Positions 38,543-48,087 are shown, counted from the first letter of the stretch. The stretch is DNA of 64,000 nt from Arthrobacter sp. ISL-30 (GCF_018613855.1 NZ_JAGGPK010000013.1:45198-109197); one strand, 5' to 3'. Notes: generated from the sequence alone by a model not told the origin. A program made the numbers and translations.

Positions 38543-40023
38543 GCCGGCTCCCTCCTTAGGCGGGGAAATCTTTCCATCACCATGGCATACACGATGACGG
38601 AGATGACAGGGAAGATGGAGGCATACGCGATCAGGCCAAACCCGTCGATCAGTACGTTCCGGCCCTCCACGGCGGCCGCAAGGCCGATCCCGAGGGCGGT
38701 TACCAGCGGCACGGTGACCTCTGACGTCGTCACCCCGCCGAGGTCGAAGGCCAGCGCGATGATGTACTTCGGCGCGAAGAACACCAGCACGAGCGCGACC
38801 GCGTAGGCGGCCATGATGAAGTAGTGGAAGGGCCCTCCCACCAGAATGCGGTAGACGCCGAAGCCAATCCCGAGGGCGACGCCAACGGCGACAATCACCC
38901 GGACGGCGAACGCGCTGATCTTGCCCGGAGACGCGTCCTGCGCCTGTTCTCCGATGGCCACCAGGGCAGGTTCGGCCATCGTGACCGCAAAGCCGATGAG
39001 CAGCGCGAAGAGCAGGATCAGCGCCGGGACGCCCTGCTCGATCAGTTGCTCCGCCATCAGGGTCCCGAGCGGGAACAGCCCGAGCTTGAGCCCCACCACG
39101 AACGCATACAGCCCCACCAGGACCATGATGAAGCCTGTGACGACCCGCAGGGGGTGGGGCAGCCTGCGCCGCAGGGCGACCCATTGGAAGAAGAGAACAA
39201 CGGCCACAATAGGCAGGACTTCCCGGACCATTGAGGCGAGGCCAAGGATCATGCCGACCACCCAACCCGTTGGCTCCTCCCCGGCGTCGGTGACCGGCGG
39301 GGCCGGCCCGGCCTCGCCGAAGGTGTAGACCCAGATGCCGTAGAGCTGGACCCCGATCATGGGCACCATCACGCACAGCGCGACCAGGCCAAAGCCGTCG
39401 GCGAGCAGGCTGCGTCCCCTGATGGAATTGGCCAGGCCGAGACCGATCGCCGCGATCAGTGGGACACTGACGATGTTGGTAGTGACCCCGCCCGAATCGT
39501 AGGCAAGACCAATGATCTCCGGCGGGGCGATATACGTCAGTCCCAGCGCCATCGCGTAGCCCGCAATCAACAATTTGTACACCGCCCAGCCCCGTAGGAC
39601 CCGCAGGATGCCCAGGATCAAGACCAGCCCCACCGACACAGCGATGACGAAGCGCAGCACCAGTGCATTGATCCGGCCCTCGCTGACCAGCTGGGCCTGT
39701 TCCGCCACCGCGATCACGGCCGGCTCCGCGATGGAGGCGGCGAAGCCAATGGCAAACCCAAAGGGCAGCAACAACCCCAGTGCCCCGCTCCGGACGAACT
39801 GATTTGCCAGGTTCTTGCCGACTGGGAAGATACTCAGATCCAGGCCATACAGGAACAGGGCAATGCCCACAGCCACGATCAGGAGCCCCGCCACCAGCTC
39901 CAGTGGGTCATCGGGCATGGAGCGGAACACCAGCAGTTGGAACAGGACAACGACGAGAACGATGGGCAGAAGGTTCCTGAGCGCCTTGAGGAATTCGCGG
40001 GCGAATCGGCTGAGGTGCTCCAT
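38539..40023 (-). CDS. DUF1538 membrane protein (duplicated transporter-like)
   Basis: A 494-aa integral membrane protein with two copies of one ~230-residue unit. Each has a G-L-x-L-G-L-F/S-I-F-P helix, a F-A-x-x-x-A-E-P-A-x-x-A-x-x-E-Q-A segment, and Y-x-x-A-L-x-F-D-S/L-G-G-V-T-T-x-x-V-x-V-P. Inverted-looking repeats of this sort are typical of secondary transporters or channels; substrate unknown. ATG 40023 follows GAGAGGA. It is first in the cluster and translationally coupled to the PII-like gene. Confidence 0.88.
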   Translation of the reverse strand: MEHLSRFAREFLKALRNLLPIVLVVVLFQLLVFRSMPDDPLELVAGLLIVAVGIALFLYGLDLSIFPVGKNLANQFVRSGALGLLLPFGFAIGFAASIAEPAVIAVAEQAQLVSEGRINALVLRFVIAVSVGLVLILGILRVLRGWAVYKLLIAGYAMALGLTYIAPPEIIGLAYDSGGVTTNIVSVPLIAAIGLGLANSIRGRSLLADGFGLVALCVMVPMIGVQLYGIWVYTFGEAGPAPPVTDAGEEPTGWVVGMILGLASMVREVLPIVAVVLFFQWVALRRRLPHPLRVVTGFIMVLVGLYAFVVGLKLGLFPLGTLMAEQLIEQGVPALILLFALLIGFAVTMAEPALVAIGEQAQDASPGKISAFAVRVIVAVGVALGIGFGVYRILVGGPFHYFIMAAYAVALVLVFFAPKYIIALAFDLGGVTTSEVTVPLVTALGIGLAAAVEGRNVLIDGFGLIAYASIFPVISVIVYAMVMERFPRLRREPA

Positions 40024-40143
40024 CGGGTCCTCTCCCGGAATGATCCTGCGAGTACCTGGCTTTTCAGTTCGCCGATCCAGCCAAGTCGCGTCTACCAACC
40101 GAGCCTCCGGTATGAATGGACGACACGGGCGGGTCCGCGATCG

Positions 40144-40416
40144 TCATTGCCCGCTCCCTGCGAGTCGGGCGACCCGGCGTTCGAGTTCGGCTATGCGATC
40201 GGTGATCGGCTGGCTGTGCAGGAGCTCGGCGACCTGATCGGCTTCGTCCTCCTCGAGCACGATCCGTGCCACGGCCCGATCGGGCTCCGCCGGGTCGTAA
40301 ACGAAGATTTCGCGTCTGCCGGGACGCGTGACGAGGATGCGGAATTGCTGGCCGTCGCGGGTCTGGCAGTCGTGCAGCAAGCCGGAGCCGGGAACGGTGG
40401 AGTGGGTGGTCTCCAT
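40144..40416 (-). CDS. KhtT-N-like regulatory domain, stand-alone (90 aa)
   Basis: The sequence T-V-P-G-S-G-L-L-H-D-C-Q-T-R-D-G, then V-Y-D-P-A-E-P-D and L-E-E-D-E-A-D-Q-V-A-E-L-L match the N-terminal domain of the KhtT-type regulatory subunit of K+(cation)/H+ antiporters. The usual RCK_C (TrkA-C) domain is missing; a short coiled coil replaces it (D-R-I-A-E-L-E-R-R-V-A-R-L). The gene is divergent from the histidine kinase and has no antiporter beside it except NhaA 2.4 kb away. Confidence 0.78.
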   Translation of the reverse strand: METTHSTVPGSGLLHDCQTRDGQQFRILVTRPGRREIFVYDPAEPDRAVARIVLEEDEADQVAELLHSQPITDRIAELERRVARLAGSGQ

Positions 40417-40586
40417 TGGGCCTCCGTTCCGTCGGTTCTAGGTGTAGATCCAGTCTCTACTTGCGGTCAGGGAAGGTGCCATTGGGCCTGACACCCATTT
40501 CTGATGCGCCGCGCGCATGGGTTTCAGCCGCCCGTGGGTGCGAGCCCTCATGGACAAAGGACGCGGGCCGCGCAAGGCTAGTACGC

Positions 40587-41606
40587 ATGCGGACCGCGCT
40601 CGAAACCAGGGCCGCCGGAAAGGCACGCGGCGTGCCTTTGAAGGGACCGGCACAGTTGCTGTTCTGGCGACTGTTCATCATCAACGGATTGCTCTTCGCG
40701 GTGGGCACGCTCGTGTTGGCGCTTTCGCCGGCGACGGTGTCGTCGCCCGTCCTGCTCACCGAGGTACCGGTCCTGCTCATCGGGCTGGCGCTCATCCTCG
40801 CGGCGAACGCCGCACTGGTGCGGGCGAGCCTGGCACCGCTTGACGCGTTGACGACCGTGATGCGCCGGGTGGGCCTGTTGCGGCGCGGTGGCGACCGGGC
40901 GATCGAAGCCGGAAACGGCGACCTCGAGCATCTCATCCGCACGTTCAATGAGATGCTGGATCGGCTGGAGGCGGAGAACAGCGCGAGCAGCGCCCTCGCG
41001 CTGGCCGCGCAGGAGGGGGAACGTCAACGGATTTCGCGGGAACTGCACGACGAGATCGGCCAGAGTCTGACCGTCGCCCTCCTCAGTCTCAAGCGGGTCG
41101 TCGACCGGTCTCCCGACGATCTGCGCGAGGAGAGCCTCGTCGCCCAGGAGGCGGTCCGCGCGAGCCTGGAGGAGGTCCGCCAGATAGCGCAGCGTCTTCG
41201 CCCGGGCGTTCTCGCGGACCTTGGCCTGCGGAGCGCGCTGAGTTCGCTGGGCTCGGAGTTCTCCCGCTCGAGCGGGATCCCGGTGACCTGGGAGCTCGAT
41301 GACGAGTTCCCCGAGCTCAGCGGGGAGGTCGAGCTGGTGCTTTACCGCATCGCGCAGGAAGCGTTCACTAATGTTGCCCGGCACGCGCACGCGACACGGG
41401 TCAATTTCGCGCTCATCTCGACGACGGAAGGGCTGACGCTGCGGATTCTCGACGACGGGAAGGGTGGCGACCTCCGGGAGGGCGCGGGCATCCGCGGGAT
41501 GCGCGAACGCGCCCTGCTCATCGGTGCCGAGCTGACGATCGCCGCACGGCGTAGCGGGGGGACCGACGTTCGCCTCGTCGTTCCCGGCGTCGAGGCGGGG
41601 AGCTGA
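40587..41606 (+). CDS. sensor histidine kinase, NarL/DesK type
   Basis: A 339-aa membrane kinase. Two transmembrane helices (about residues 25-45 and 55-75) carry a very short extracytoplasmic loop, then HAMP-like A-P-L-D-A-L. The HisKA_3 phosphoacceptor is in I-S-R-E-L-H-D-E-I-G-Q-S. The ATPase has A-F-T-N-V-A-R-H-A and L-R-I-L-D-D-G-K-G, with G-I-R-G-M-R-E-R late. The stimulus is unknown; tiny sensor loops often sense the membrane or a partner transporter. It is 4 nt from the response-regulator gene. Confidence 0.92.
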   Translation: MRTALETRAAGKARGVPLKGPAQLLFWRLFIINGLLFAVGTLVLALSPATVSSPVLLTEVPVLLIGLALILAANAALVRASLAPLDALTTVMRRVGLLRRGGDRAIEAGNGDLEHLIRTFNEMLDRLEAENSASSALALAAQEGERQRISRELHDEIGQSLTVALLSLKRVVDRSPDDLREESLVAQEAVRASLEEVRQIAQRLRPGVLADLGLRSALSSLGSEFSRSSGIPVTWELDDEFPELSGEVELVLYRIAQEAFTNVARHAHATRVNFALISTTEGLTLRILDDGKGGDLREGAGIRGMRERALLIGAELTIAARRSGGTDVRLVVPGVEAGS

Positions 41607-41610
41607 ACTG

Positions 41611-42264
41611 ATGGGCGAACCTATCCGCATCCTGCTTGCCGATGACCACGCCCTGGTCCGCCGCGGCCTTCGCCTGATCCTTGACGCGGAACCGGACCTC
41701 ACCGTCGTCGCCGAGGCCGCCAACGGCACAGAGGCCGTCGCCGCCGCGACCGCGGGCGGGGTGGACCTCGCAGTTCTCGACATCGCAATGCCCCAGATGA
41801 CCGGGATCCAGGCGGCACGACAGATATCGCGGAGCGCACCCGACGTGCGGATCCTCATCCTGTCCATGTACGACAACGAGCAGTACTTCTTCGAATCGCT
41901 CCGCGCAGGGGCCTCGGGCTATGTGCTCAAGTCAGTCGCAGACCGCGACCTCATCGAAGCATGCCGCGCAGCAATGCGCGGGGAGTCCTTCCTCTACCCC
42001 GGCGCTGTCACCGCGCTCATCCGCGACTATCTGGAACGCGACCGCCGTGGTGACCGTATGCCCGACAGCCTCCTCACTCCCCGCGAGGAGGAGATAACGA
42101 AGCTCATCGCAGAGGGAAACTCCACCAAGGAGATCGCCGAGATCCTCATGATCAGCATGAAAACCGTCGATCGCCACCGGGCCAATGTCCTCCAAAAGCT
42201 GGGGTTGCGCGACCGGCTGGACCTCACAAGGTTCGCCATCCGCACCGGACTCATCGAGCCGTAA
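41611..42264 (+). CDS. response regulator, LuxR/NarL family
   Basis: A 217-aa two-domain regulator. The receiver domain has L-L-A-D-D-H at the acidic pocket, the phosphorylated Asp in A-V-L-D-I-A-M-P, and Lys in Y-V-L-K-S-V. The C-terminal LuxR helix-turn-helix starts L-T-P-R-E-E-E-I and has S-T-K-E-I-A-E-I-L-M-I-S and T-V-D-R-H-R-A-N-V-L-Q-K-L. It pairs with the kinase upstream. Likely targets are the ion-homeostasis genes transcribed divergently. Confidence 0.95.
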   Translation: MGEPIRILLADDHALVRRGLRLILDAEPDLTVVAEAANGTEAVAAATAGGVDLAVLDIAMPQMTGIQAARQISRSAPDVRILILSMYDNEQYFFESLRAGASGYVLKSVADRDLIEACRAAMRGESFLYPGAVTALIRDYLERDRRGDRMPDSLLTPREEEITKLIAEGNSTKEIAEILMISMKTVDRHRANVLQKLGLRDRLDLTRFAIRTGLIEP

Positions 42265-42771
42265 ACGGTCCCTCCAACATCAGGGAAGGCATTATGGAAA
42301 TGGCAGGGCCGCCCGCGTTTCACCGAAACAGTCATAATGCGCTGGCGACTTCAACTCAAGCCGCCGGAATGCAGGTAGGCGTCAAAATGCGACAAATCCT
42401 CGGATGGTGCAACTCTGGTCGAACACTGATATCTAACGACATGCCTTCGGTCGAGGCCATGGCCTGACAGCACAACCGATTCATGAATAGTGTTTGCAAC
42501 ACGCACGAAAGGAGAGAGTTGCAGTTCAGTCCTGCAGCCTCACCGGGAAGGACCTGAAGATCGCCCCAGCACGATCATCCCCTGCACCTCAACCCAAGGA
42601 TGCTGTTTGTTCCAAGGAGGCTGGAGCTCGCGACGAGACGGACGTGCCCTCACCGATATCTGATGGCGACAGCCCCATTGGGTCCAACAGAAGCCGGCGT
42701 TCCTGCATGTGCCGGAGCGATTAGCAGACCCGAGTACTGGCTCGGCCGGGCAGGTGGGAGATGATCACCGT
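42265..42771. other. gap without a clear gene
   Basis: About 500 bp between the response regulator and the next gene. It contains one AAAGGAGAGAG purine box at ~42507 but no convincing ORF behind it. No repeat shared with the island ends was seen. It may mark a fusion point between two cargo blocks. Confidence 0.4.
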
Positions 42772-43620
42772 ATGGAACCCGGTGAGTCATGGGCCTACCG
42801 CGCCCGAGGTGTCGACCCCTTGGTGGAAGTGCGAGTCGTGCGACAGGGAGCACAGAAGCCAGCGCGGGTCCTGGTGTCCTTCCTTGCTGACAGGTTCGAG
42901 GGCAAGGAGGAATGGGTCCCGCCGGCCCGCCTCAAGGTGCTGTGGAGCCAAGCTGCAGAATTCGAGGCGCGTGAAGAGCGCTGGGCGCGAGTGAGCGCCG
43001 TCGGCCCGGACCAAGAGGACCCTCGGGAATACGCCGCCAGCGAGATCTTGGAGGCGTACGTGGACGCAGAGCTCGCCACGATCAACTACCGGGACGGGGC
43101 TTCGATCACGATCAGGCAGCCAGAGGTGCTGGCTGCTCGACTCGGCCTTCGGGCAAAACAACTGACCGACCACCCGGAGGCGTTCATTGAGGACGGAGCT
43201 GTGATCGCGCCCTGGCCGGCTACCGAGCTCGTCGCCCGCACCGTCGCCGAACAGAACGCGGAGAAGATCCTCCAGCGGGTGCAGACCGAGGAGAAGAAGG
43301 CGAGATACGCCGCGATCCACGGTGAGTATCAGTCTGGGGGACGAGGGGACGACTATATCTCACCCGAGATCTCTGAGGAGGTAGACCGCGAATTTTCCGC
43401 GCCGATCCGTGAAGTGCTGAGAGGTTGGTGCGGTGCTGAGAACGTCGAGCGATTCGATGAGCTGGTCGAGCTACGCAAGGAGATCAAGCGAGTCGGTGAA
43501 GTCGCCCAGAGCGCGATCAACGCCTTGCGCGCTCACGGTCACCCGGCGCTCGCCTCCCAGTTTGAGAGCGAGCTCGGCACGCCCGTCGAAATGCTGCGCG
43601 CCGACCAACCACCCAGATGA
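42772..43620 (+). CDS. hypothetical protein, 282 aa
   Basis: No known domain. The first 70 residues look like a small beta barrel of the SH3/Tudor kind (W-A-Y-R-A-R-G ... V-E-V-R-V-V-R ... A-R-V-L-V-S-F-L, then E-E-W-V-P-P-A-R-L-K-V-L-W). The rest is charged and helical (R-R-E ... L-V-E-L-R-K-E-I-K-R-V). ATG 42772 follows GGGAG. It converges with the winged-helix paralogue, 20 bp apart, and may form a module with it and with 45247. Confidence 0.65.
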   Translation: MEPGESWAYRARGVDPLVEVRVVRQGAQKPARVLVSFLADRFEGKEEWVPPARLKVLWSQAAEFEAREERWARVSAVGPDQEDPREYAASEILEAYVDAELATINYRDGASITIRQPEVLAARLGLRAKQLTDHPEAFIEDGAVIAPWPATELVARTVAEQNAEKILQRVQTEEKKARYAAIHGEYQSGGRGDDYISPEISEEVDREFSAPIREVLRGWCGAENVERFDELVELRKEIKRVGEVAQSAINALRAHGHPALASQFESELGTPVEMLRADQPPR

Positions 43621-43639
43621 GCTCAGCGCCTGGATCCCT

Positions 43640-45013
43640 CTACCGGGGAGGAGGACGCCAAACGCTCATCCCGCGCGGCATGAAGGCCTCCAGATCGCTG
43701 TCTTTGATGTCCTCCGCCGGCTTGACGTAGACGAGATCCGCCGGGCGGTGCAGAGGATCGGTGCGGTCGGCCTCCGACTTGGTCCATGCTGCCCAATGAT
43801 GGGCCTGGAGCGAAGCCTCGGCATCGTCCATGGCATCGGCTTGGCGGTCGATCCTGTCTGCGTAGCGGCGGAGGTCTTCGGCCCGGCGGGAGGCGGCGAG
43901 TTGATCGTCGAGCCGGCGGCGGTTCAGGTCGGTCACGTAGAGCTGTTTCGCCCGGTCGAGTGCCTGTTCCCATGCCTGTCGGCGTTCGATGCGTTCGCGC
44001 TCGTCACGTGCGCGCTTTTCGATGGTCTCGATCGTGGACTGCTCGACGTAGGCAAAGAGGTCCGGCAGACGATCGGCGAGGCTCCAGCGCTTCCTATCCG
44101 CCCATGAGACGGGGGAGTTGCGCGAACCGGTTTGGATGGCCAGTCTTCCTGAGCGGACCTTCTGTACAGTCGACCGAACCCGCTGCCAGGGGTACTTCGC
44201 CTCTTTGAGCTCGTCCTCGCTTACTACGGGGCGGTTCTCGTATTCCTCGAACATGAAGAAGCCTGTGGAGACGCCGTCCACGCTGATCTGGAAGGTCGGT
44301 GCGTTGTCAGGACGCAGGTTGAACTCGTAGCCTCGTCGGCCGCACTCGTCCGCGATGGCCTGCAGCACCAGCAGGGCCCGTTGGCGAGACGAGTCCGCAA
44401 CGTCGAGGAGCTCGGGGCGCTCGTCCCGCAGCGTCCGCACCGTCTCGTCTACGGTCTCTAGGGTGGTGGGGGCAGGTATGGGCGGAAGCTTCTCCTCGCT
44501 CTGACCGGCGTCATAACGCGAGATCAGGCGAATCACGAGGTCGCCGCGATCACGGCCTGTATGGCGCAGCAAGTAGCCCTCGGGCGCTGCGCCCGCGGAG
44601 ATCACTTTGCTGATCGCCGAGCGGTACAGAGCGCGCGTGTTCGGCGCAGGATCGGGGATGGTGAGGACGCCGTCGCGGGCTTGAAGCTCGGCAATGAGAT
44701 CAACCGAGGAGAGCTCGACAGCGACACGGCTATTCTTGCGCTGCTCCGCAGCCGCGGAACGTGGGCCCCCTCCTTCGGGATTCGGCCGGTACTGACGATG
44801 CTCTAGGTAGTAGCGGCCGTCGTCGGTCACCTGCGCCGACCACGAGTTTCGGCGACGGTCCACGGTGACTAGGCCCCGATCGTCCAACGCGTAGGTCGTG
44901 CGTTTGTAGGAGTAGTCCTCCCACCACCCGTCCGGGCACCCGTCCACCACCCACTTCAGGACTCTCATCTGGCGCTCCGACAATGGTTGATAGCGGTTGA
45001 CCATGCGCATCAT
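43640..45013 (-). CDS. winged-helix / coiled-coil protein, 457 aa (paralogue of 21485-22855)
   Basis: The N-terminus L-S-E-R-Q-M-R-V-L-K-W-V-V-D-G-C-P-D, with Y-A-L-D-D-R-G-L-V-T-V and W-S-A-Q-V-T-D-D-G-R, parallels the unit 1 protein motif for motif. A coiled coil (about 325-415, R/E/A/D-rich) and a terminal D-L-E-A-F-M-P cap also match. Identity is low outside these blocks, so the split is old. The start at ATG 45013 is preferred; TTG 45034 is possible. A function in DNA binding is inferred only from the winged-helix look. Confidence 0.7.
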   Translation of the reverse strand: MMRMVNRYQPLSERQMRVLKWVVDGCPDGWWEDYSYKRTTYALDDRGLVTVDRRRNSWSAQVTDDGRYYLEHRQYRPNPEGGGPRSAAAEQRKNSRVAVELSSVDLIAELQARDGVLTIPDPAPNTRALYRSAISKVISAGAAPEGYLLRHTGRDRGDLVIRLISRYDAGQSEEKLPPIPAPTTLETVDETVRTLRDERPELLDVADSSRQRALLVLQAIADECGRRGYEFNLRPDNAPTFQISVDGVSTGFFMFEEYENRPVVSEDELKEAKYPWQRVRSTVQKVRSGRLAIQTGSRNSPVSWADRKRWSLADRLPDLFAYVEQSTIETIEKRARDERERIERRQAWEQALDRAKQLYVTDLNRRRLDDQLAASRRAEDLRRYADRIDRQADAMDDAEASLQAHHWAAWTKSEADRTDPLHRPADLVYVKPAEDIKDSDLEAFMPRGMSVWRPPPR

Positions 45014-45246
45014 TGTCTCTTGGGAGGTGTGCAAGAGCTAGGTACGTTGAGGACAACGGGACGACGGAGGAACAGCTGATCCCATCGGCCCGGACATTCC
45101 TGAGGCGGGTTAAGCAGGACCTGAATTTCGTGGGTAACGGCCACAAGTGGTGTGGAAACCTAAGTGGTCAAGCACCGTCGTCTCATGCTTCGGCCGTAGC
45201 CCCGTATCCCCTCGACTTGACCGGAGCTTTGGACAAAGATCGAGGA

Positions 45247-46158
45247 ATGCACGCCGCCGAGAACCGCGATCCAGCCGACCAGAAACCTGCGCCAGGGAGC
45301 CTGCTGACACGAGTACCGGGGCGGGCGCGGCCTCAGAAGGAGGCGCTCCAGGAGTTCGAGAAGGCTGTGGCCGAGCTTCGGCAGCAGTACGAGCCAGTGT
45401 TCTGGCCACTCTTCGTCCCGGAAGCCAAGGAAATGTTTCGCTGGCGCGTCGAGTTGGAGTGCGGCTGCACGCATGAGGTCTTCACGCACGGGGAGGACAA
45501 GTACCCGGACGATCGCAGCAACCTCGACCCCATCACCCGACGCCGGCTTCCCGTCGGCGAGTACTGGTGCCCGACCGAACACGGCCCTATCCAGAAGCCG
45601 TATCGCGACATCGTCGAATGGGTCGATCGGAAGATTATGGAGTTCCCGGCGGACCCTGAGGAGCCGGAGTACGACTGGATGGACGTCGAGATTTGGGCGA
45701 AGATCCGGAAGCCCGGGCCACACTTGTCGGCGTTCTGGCGGGTCAAGCTCGCCTGCGGGCACTATGACCAGGTCTGCACTGACGTTGATTGGAAGCCCGA
45801 GGACGGGCCCAAGATAGTGTCCGAAGAGCGCATCTCGGAGATCCGGCGAGACTTCGAGGAAAGTTGGGCAGCAGCGGATAACACTGGATGGCCTGAAAAG
45901 GGCTCCGAGCGAGACCACATCCGGAAGATGATCGACCTGCGCTGGCCGCGCCCCGAGCCAGAGAGGGACTGCTTCGCGTGTACGCAGGTAGGGCGGATCA
46001 CCGGCTACCAGCGGATCGGCTGGCTGGTTTCGAAGACGAGTCCGGCACCGGCCTCGTCGCCGGGCATCGACCGGAAGAAGATTGAGGCCCGGCTTGCCGC
46101 GGCAGAGGCAGAGGTCCAGCGGCTGCGCAAGCAACTCGACAACCCCAACGACGCCTGA
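45247..46158 (+). CDS. Cys/His-rich hypothetical protein with C-terminal coiled coil, 303 aa
   Basis: Two similar metal-site-like blocks are present: E-L-E-C-G-C-T-H-E-V-F-T-H-G ... Y-W-C-P-T-E-H, and K-L-A-C-G-H-Y-D-Q-V-C. A third pair D-C-F-A-C-T follows. The last ~35 residues form a coiled coil (K-K-I-E-A-R-L-A-A-A-E-A-E-V-Q-R-L). It looks like a Zn-ribbon repeat protein. The ATG at 45247 has GAGGA too close for a good RBS, so an upstream start is possible. It diverges from the winged-helix paralogue. Confidence 0.62.
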   Translation: MHAAENRDPADQKPAPGSLLTRVPGRARPQKEALQEFEKAVAELRQQYEPVFWPLFVPEAKEMFRWRVELECGCTHEVFTHGEDKYPDDRSNLDPITRRRLPVGEYWCPTEHGPIQKPYRDIVEWVDRKIMEFPADPEEPEYDWMDVEIWAKIRKPGPHLSAFWRVKLACGHYDQVCTDVDWKPEDGPKIVSEERISEIRRDFEESWAAADNTGWPEKGSERDHIRKMIDLRWPRPEPERDCFACTQVGRITGYQRIGWLVSKTSPAPASSPGIDRKKIEARLAAAEAEVQRLRKQLDNPNDA

Positions 46159-46333
46159 CTCCGCATTCGTTTTGCTTTGGCTGGACCCATCTCCTAAGTC
46201 ATCGATCTCTGGCGAAAGTTATGCCATGGGCGTCGTTGACCTACCGCGCCGCGTTCCCGATATCGATTGTCGAGGCGACCAGCTGGCCGGAAAGATGAAT
46301 CTAGCTCTTGGCCTTGATCTGCACCCCATATGT

Positions 46334-46369
46334 AAAGAGCTCCCCTTCCAGTTGCAAGGGGAGCTCTTG
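46334..46369 (-). terminator. intrinsic terminator after sulP
   Basis: A perfect 12-bp stem (46336-46347 against 46356-46367) with an 8-nt loop lies 17 nt beyond the sulP stop. On the minus strand TTTACA follows the hairpin. Confidence 0.75.
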
Positions 46370-46385
46370 AGGATCACGGGTTGGT

Positions 46386-47909
46386 TCAGTGTCCGCCGCC
46401 GAGTTTGCCGCCGAGGCGTTCGCGCATGAGCACACTGGCGTCGTTGAGGCCGATGATCTTCACATCTTTGCCGTGGCGGTGGTACTTCTCGGTGATGGCG
46501 TCCAGCGCTGCGATGGTGGAGGCGTCCCAGAGGTGGGAGGCGTGCATGTCGATGATGACGTTTTCGGGGTCGAGTGCGTATTCGAACTGGGTGTAGAGGT
46601 CGTTGGAGGAGGCGAAGAATAGCTCGCCGTCCACGACGTAGGTGGCAGTTTCGTGGCCGCCAATGGTCTTGACGGTCCGTTCGACGGTGACGAAGTGTGC
46701 GACCCGGCGGGCAAACAGCACCATGGCAACAATGACGCCAACCCCGACGCCGATTGCCAGGTTGTGGGTGGCGACTGTGCCGACAACGGTAGCGACCATG
46801 ACGAAGGTTTCGCTCTTGGGCATCATTTTCAGGGTGCGGGGGTGGATGCTGTGCCAGTCAAACGTGGCCCAGGAAACAAAGATCATCACTGCAACGAGCG
46901 CCGCCATAGGGATCACGGAGACAACGCCGCCGAGGACGACGACGAGGATCAGCAGGAAGACGCCGGCAAGGAAGGTCGAGATCCTGGTGCGTGCGCCGGA
47001 GGCTTTGACGTTGATCATGGTCTGGCCGATCATCGCGCAGCCACCCATGCCGCCGGTGAACCCGGTGACGATATTCGCCACGCCCTGACCCCAGGCCTCA
47101 CGGGTCTTGTAGGAGCGGGTGTCGGTGACGTCGTCAACGAGCTTGGCCGTCATCAGAGATTCGAGCAGTCCCACGAAGGCCATTGCCAGGGCGAACGGAA
47201 AGATAATCTGCAGCGTTTCGAGGCTGAACGGCACATTCGGGATGAACAGTGTCGGCAGGGAATCGGGCAGGTCGCCCTTGTCGCCCACGGTCGGAACCGC
47301 GACGGCGGCGAACACGGTGATCAGTGTCAGGACCACGATGGCCACCAACGGGGCAGGCACTGCCTTGGTGAGCTTTGGCAGGCCGAACACGATCGCCAGG
47401 CCCAAAGCGACGAGGGGGTAGACGAGCCAAGGGACTCCGAGGAGTTCCGGGACCTGGGACATGAAGATCAGAATGGCCAGGGCATTGACGAATCCCACCA
47501 TCACCGAGCGGGGAATGAACCGCATCAGTTTCGCAACGCCGGACAATCCCAGGATTACCTGGAAAATGCCCGCAAGGATCACCGCGGCAACGAAGTAGTC
47601 CACGCCGTGGGACTTCACCAGCGGGGCGATAACCAAGGCGATCGCACCGGTAGCAGCGGAGATCATGGCAGGGCGGCCACCAACAAAGGCGATGGTGACG
47701 GCCATGGTGAAGGAGGCGAACAGCCCGATCCGAGGGTCGACGCCGGCGATGATCGAGAAGGCGATGGCCTCCGGGATCAGGGCCAGGGCAACGACGAGCC
47801 CGGCGAGCACTTCGGTCTTGAGCCGGCGCGGTGACATCATGGTGCCCCGGACCGACTGCAACTGTTCGGGTGTGTAGGCCGGGGCTTCCCCGGCGGTTTT
47901 GACGGCCAT
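46386..47909 (-). CDS. SulP/SLC26 anion transporter with STAS domain
   Basis: A 507-aa transporter. The signature near the start of the membrane domain is A-L-I-P-E-A-I-A-F-S-I-I-A-G-V-D-P, and 10-14 hydrophobic segments follow. A C-terminal STAS domain begins around residue 420 (E-L-F-F-A-S-S-N-D-L, then I-I-D-M-H-A-S-H-L-W-D-A-S). Substrates in the family are sulfate, bicarbonate or dicarboxylates; bicarbonate would fit the pH-homeostasis neighbours. It is divergent from a MerR regulator. Confidence 0.93.
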   Translation of the reverse strand: MAVKTAGEAPAYTPEQLQSVRGTMMSPRRLKTEVLAGLVVALALIPEAIAFSIIAGVDPRIGLFASFTMAVTIAFVGGRPAMISAATGAIALVIAPLVKSHGVDYFVAAVILAGIFQVILGLSGVAKLMRFIPRSVMVGFVNALAILIFMSQVPELLGVPWLVYPLVALGLAIVFGLPKLTKAVPAPLVAIVVLTLITVFAAVAVPTVGDKGDLPDSLPTLFIPNVPFSLETLQIIFPFALAMAFVGLLESLMTAKLVDDVTDTRSYKTREAWGQGVANIVTGFTGGMGGCAMIGQTMINVKASGARTRISTFLAGVFLLILVVVLGGVVSVIPMAALVAVMIFVSWATFDWHSIHPRTLKMMPKSETFVMVATVVGTVATHNLAIGVGVGVIVAMVLFARRVAHFVTVERTVKTIGGHETATYVVDGELFFASSNDLYTQFEYALDPENVIIDMHASHLWDASTIAALDAITEKYHRHGKDVKIIGLNDASVLMRERLGGKLGGGH

Positions 47910-48034
47910 TGCTGGCTCCGTTCGTGGTCAAGAAGACACGCTGATGCGGCTTCGTTTTTGCGAATGCATGTGGGGGCGCAGCGCCGCGCCGGGAAGTGGA
48001 GGAAGTAGTCTGCAAGGTCTCACCCACTATCAAA

Positions 48035-48060
48035 ACTCTACCCTAACGTGATGGTAGAGT
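48035..48060. promoter_or_regulatory. MerR-type operator between sulP and merR
   Basis: A perfect 8-bp inverted repeat, ACTCTACC and GGTAGAGT, with a 10-nt spacer lies 28 nt before the MerR ATG. This spacing and position suit a MerR dimer that controls both genes. Confidence 0.75.
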
Positions 48061-48087
48061 TGCAATCAGAACAGGACGGAGGCACTG

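Noticed and set aside
46653..47834. 393-aa Asp/Gly/His-rich plus-strand frame
   Set aside because: Antisense of the membrane helices of SulP, which yields such composition by chance.
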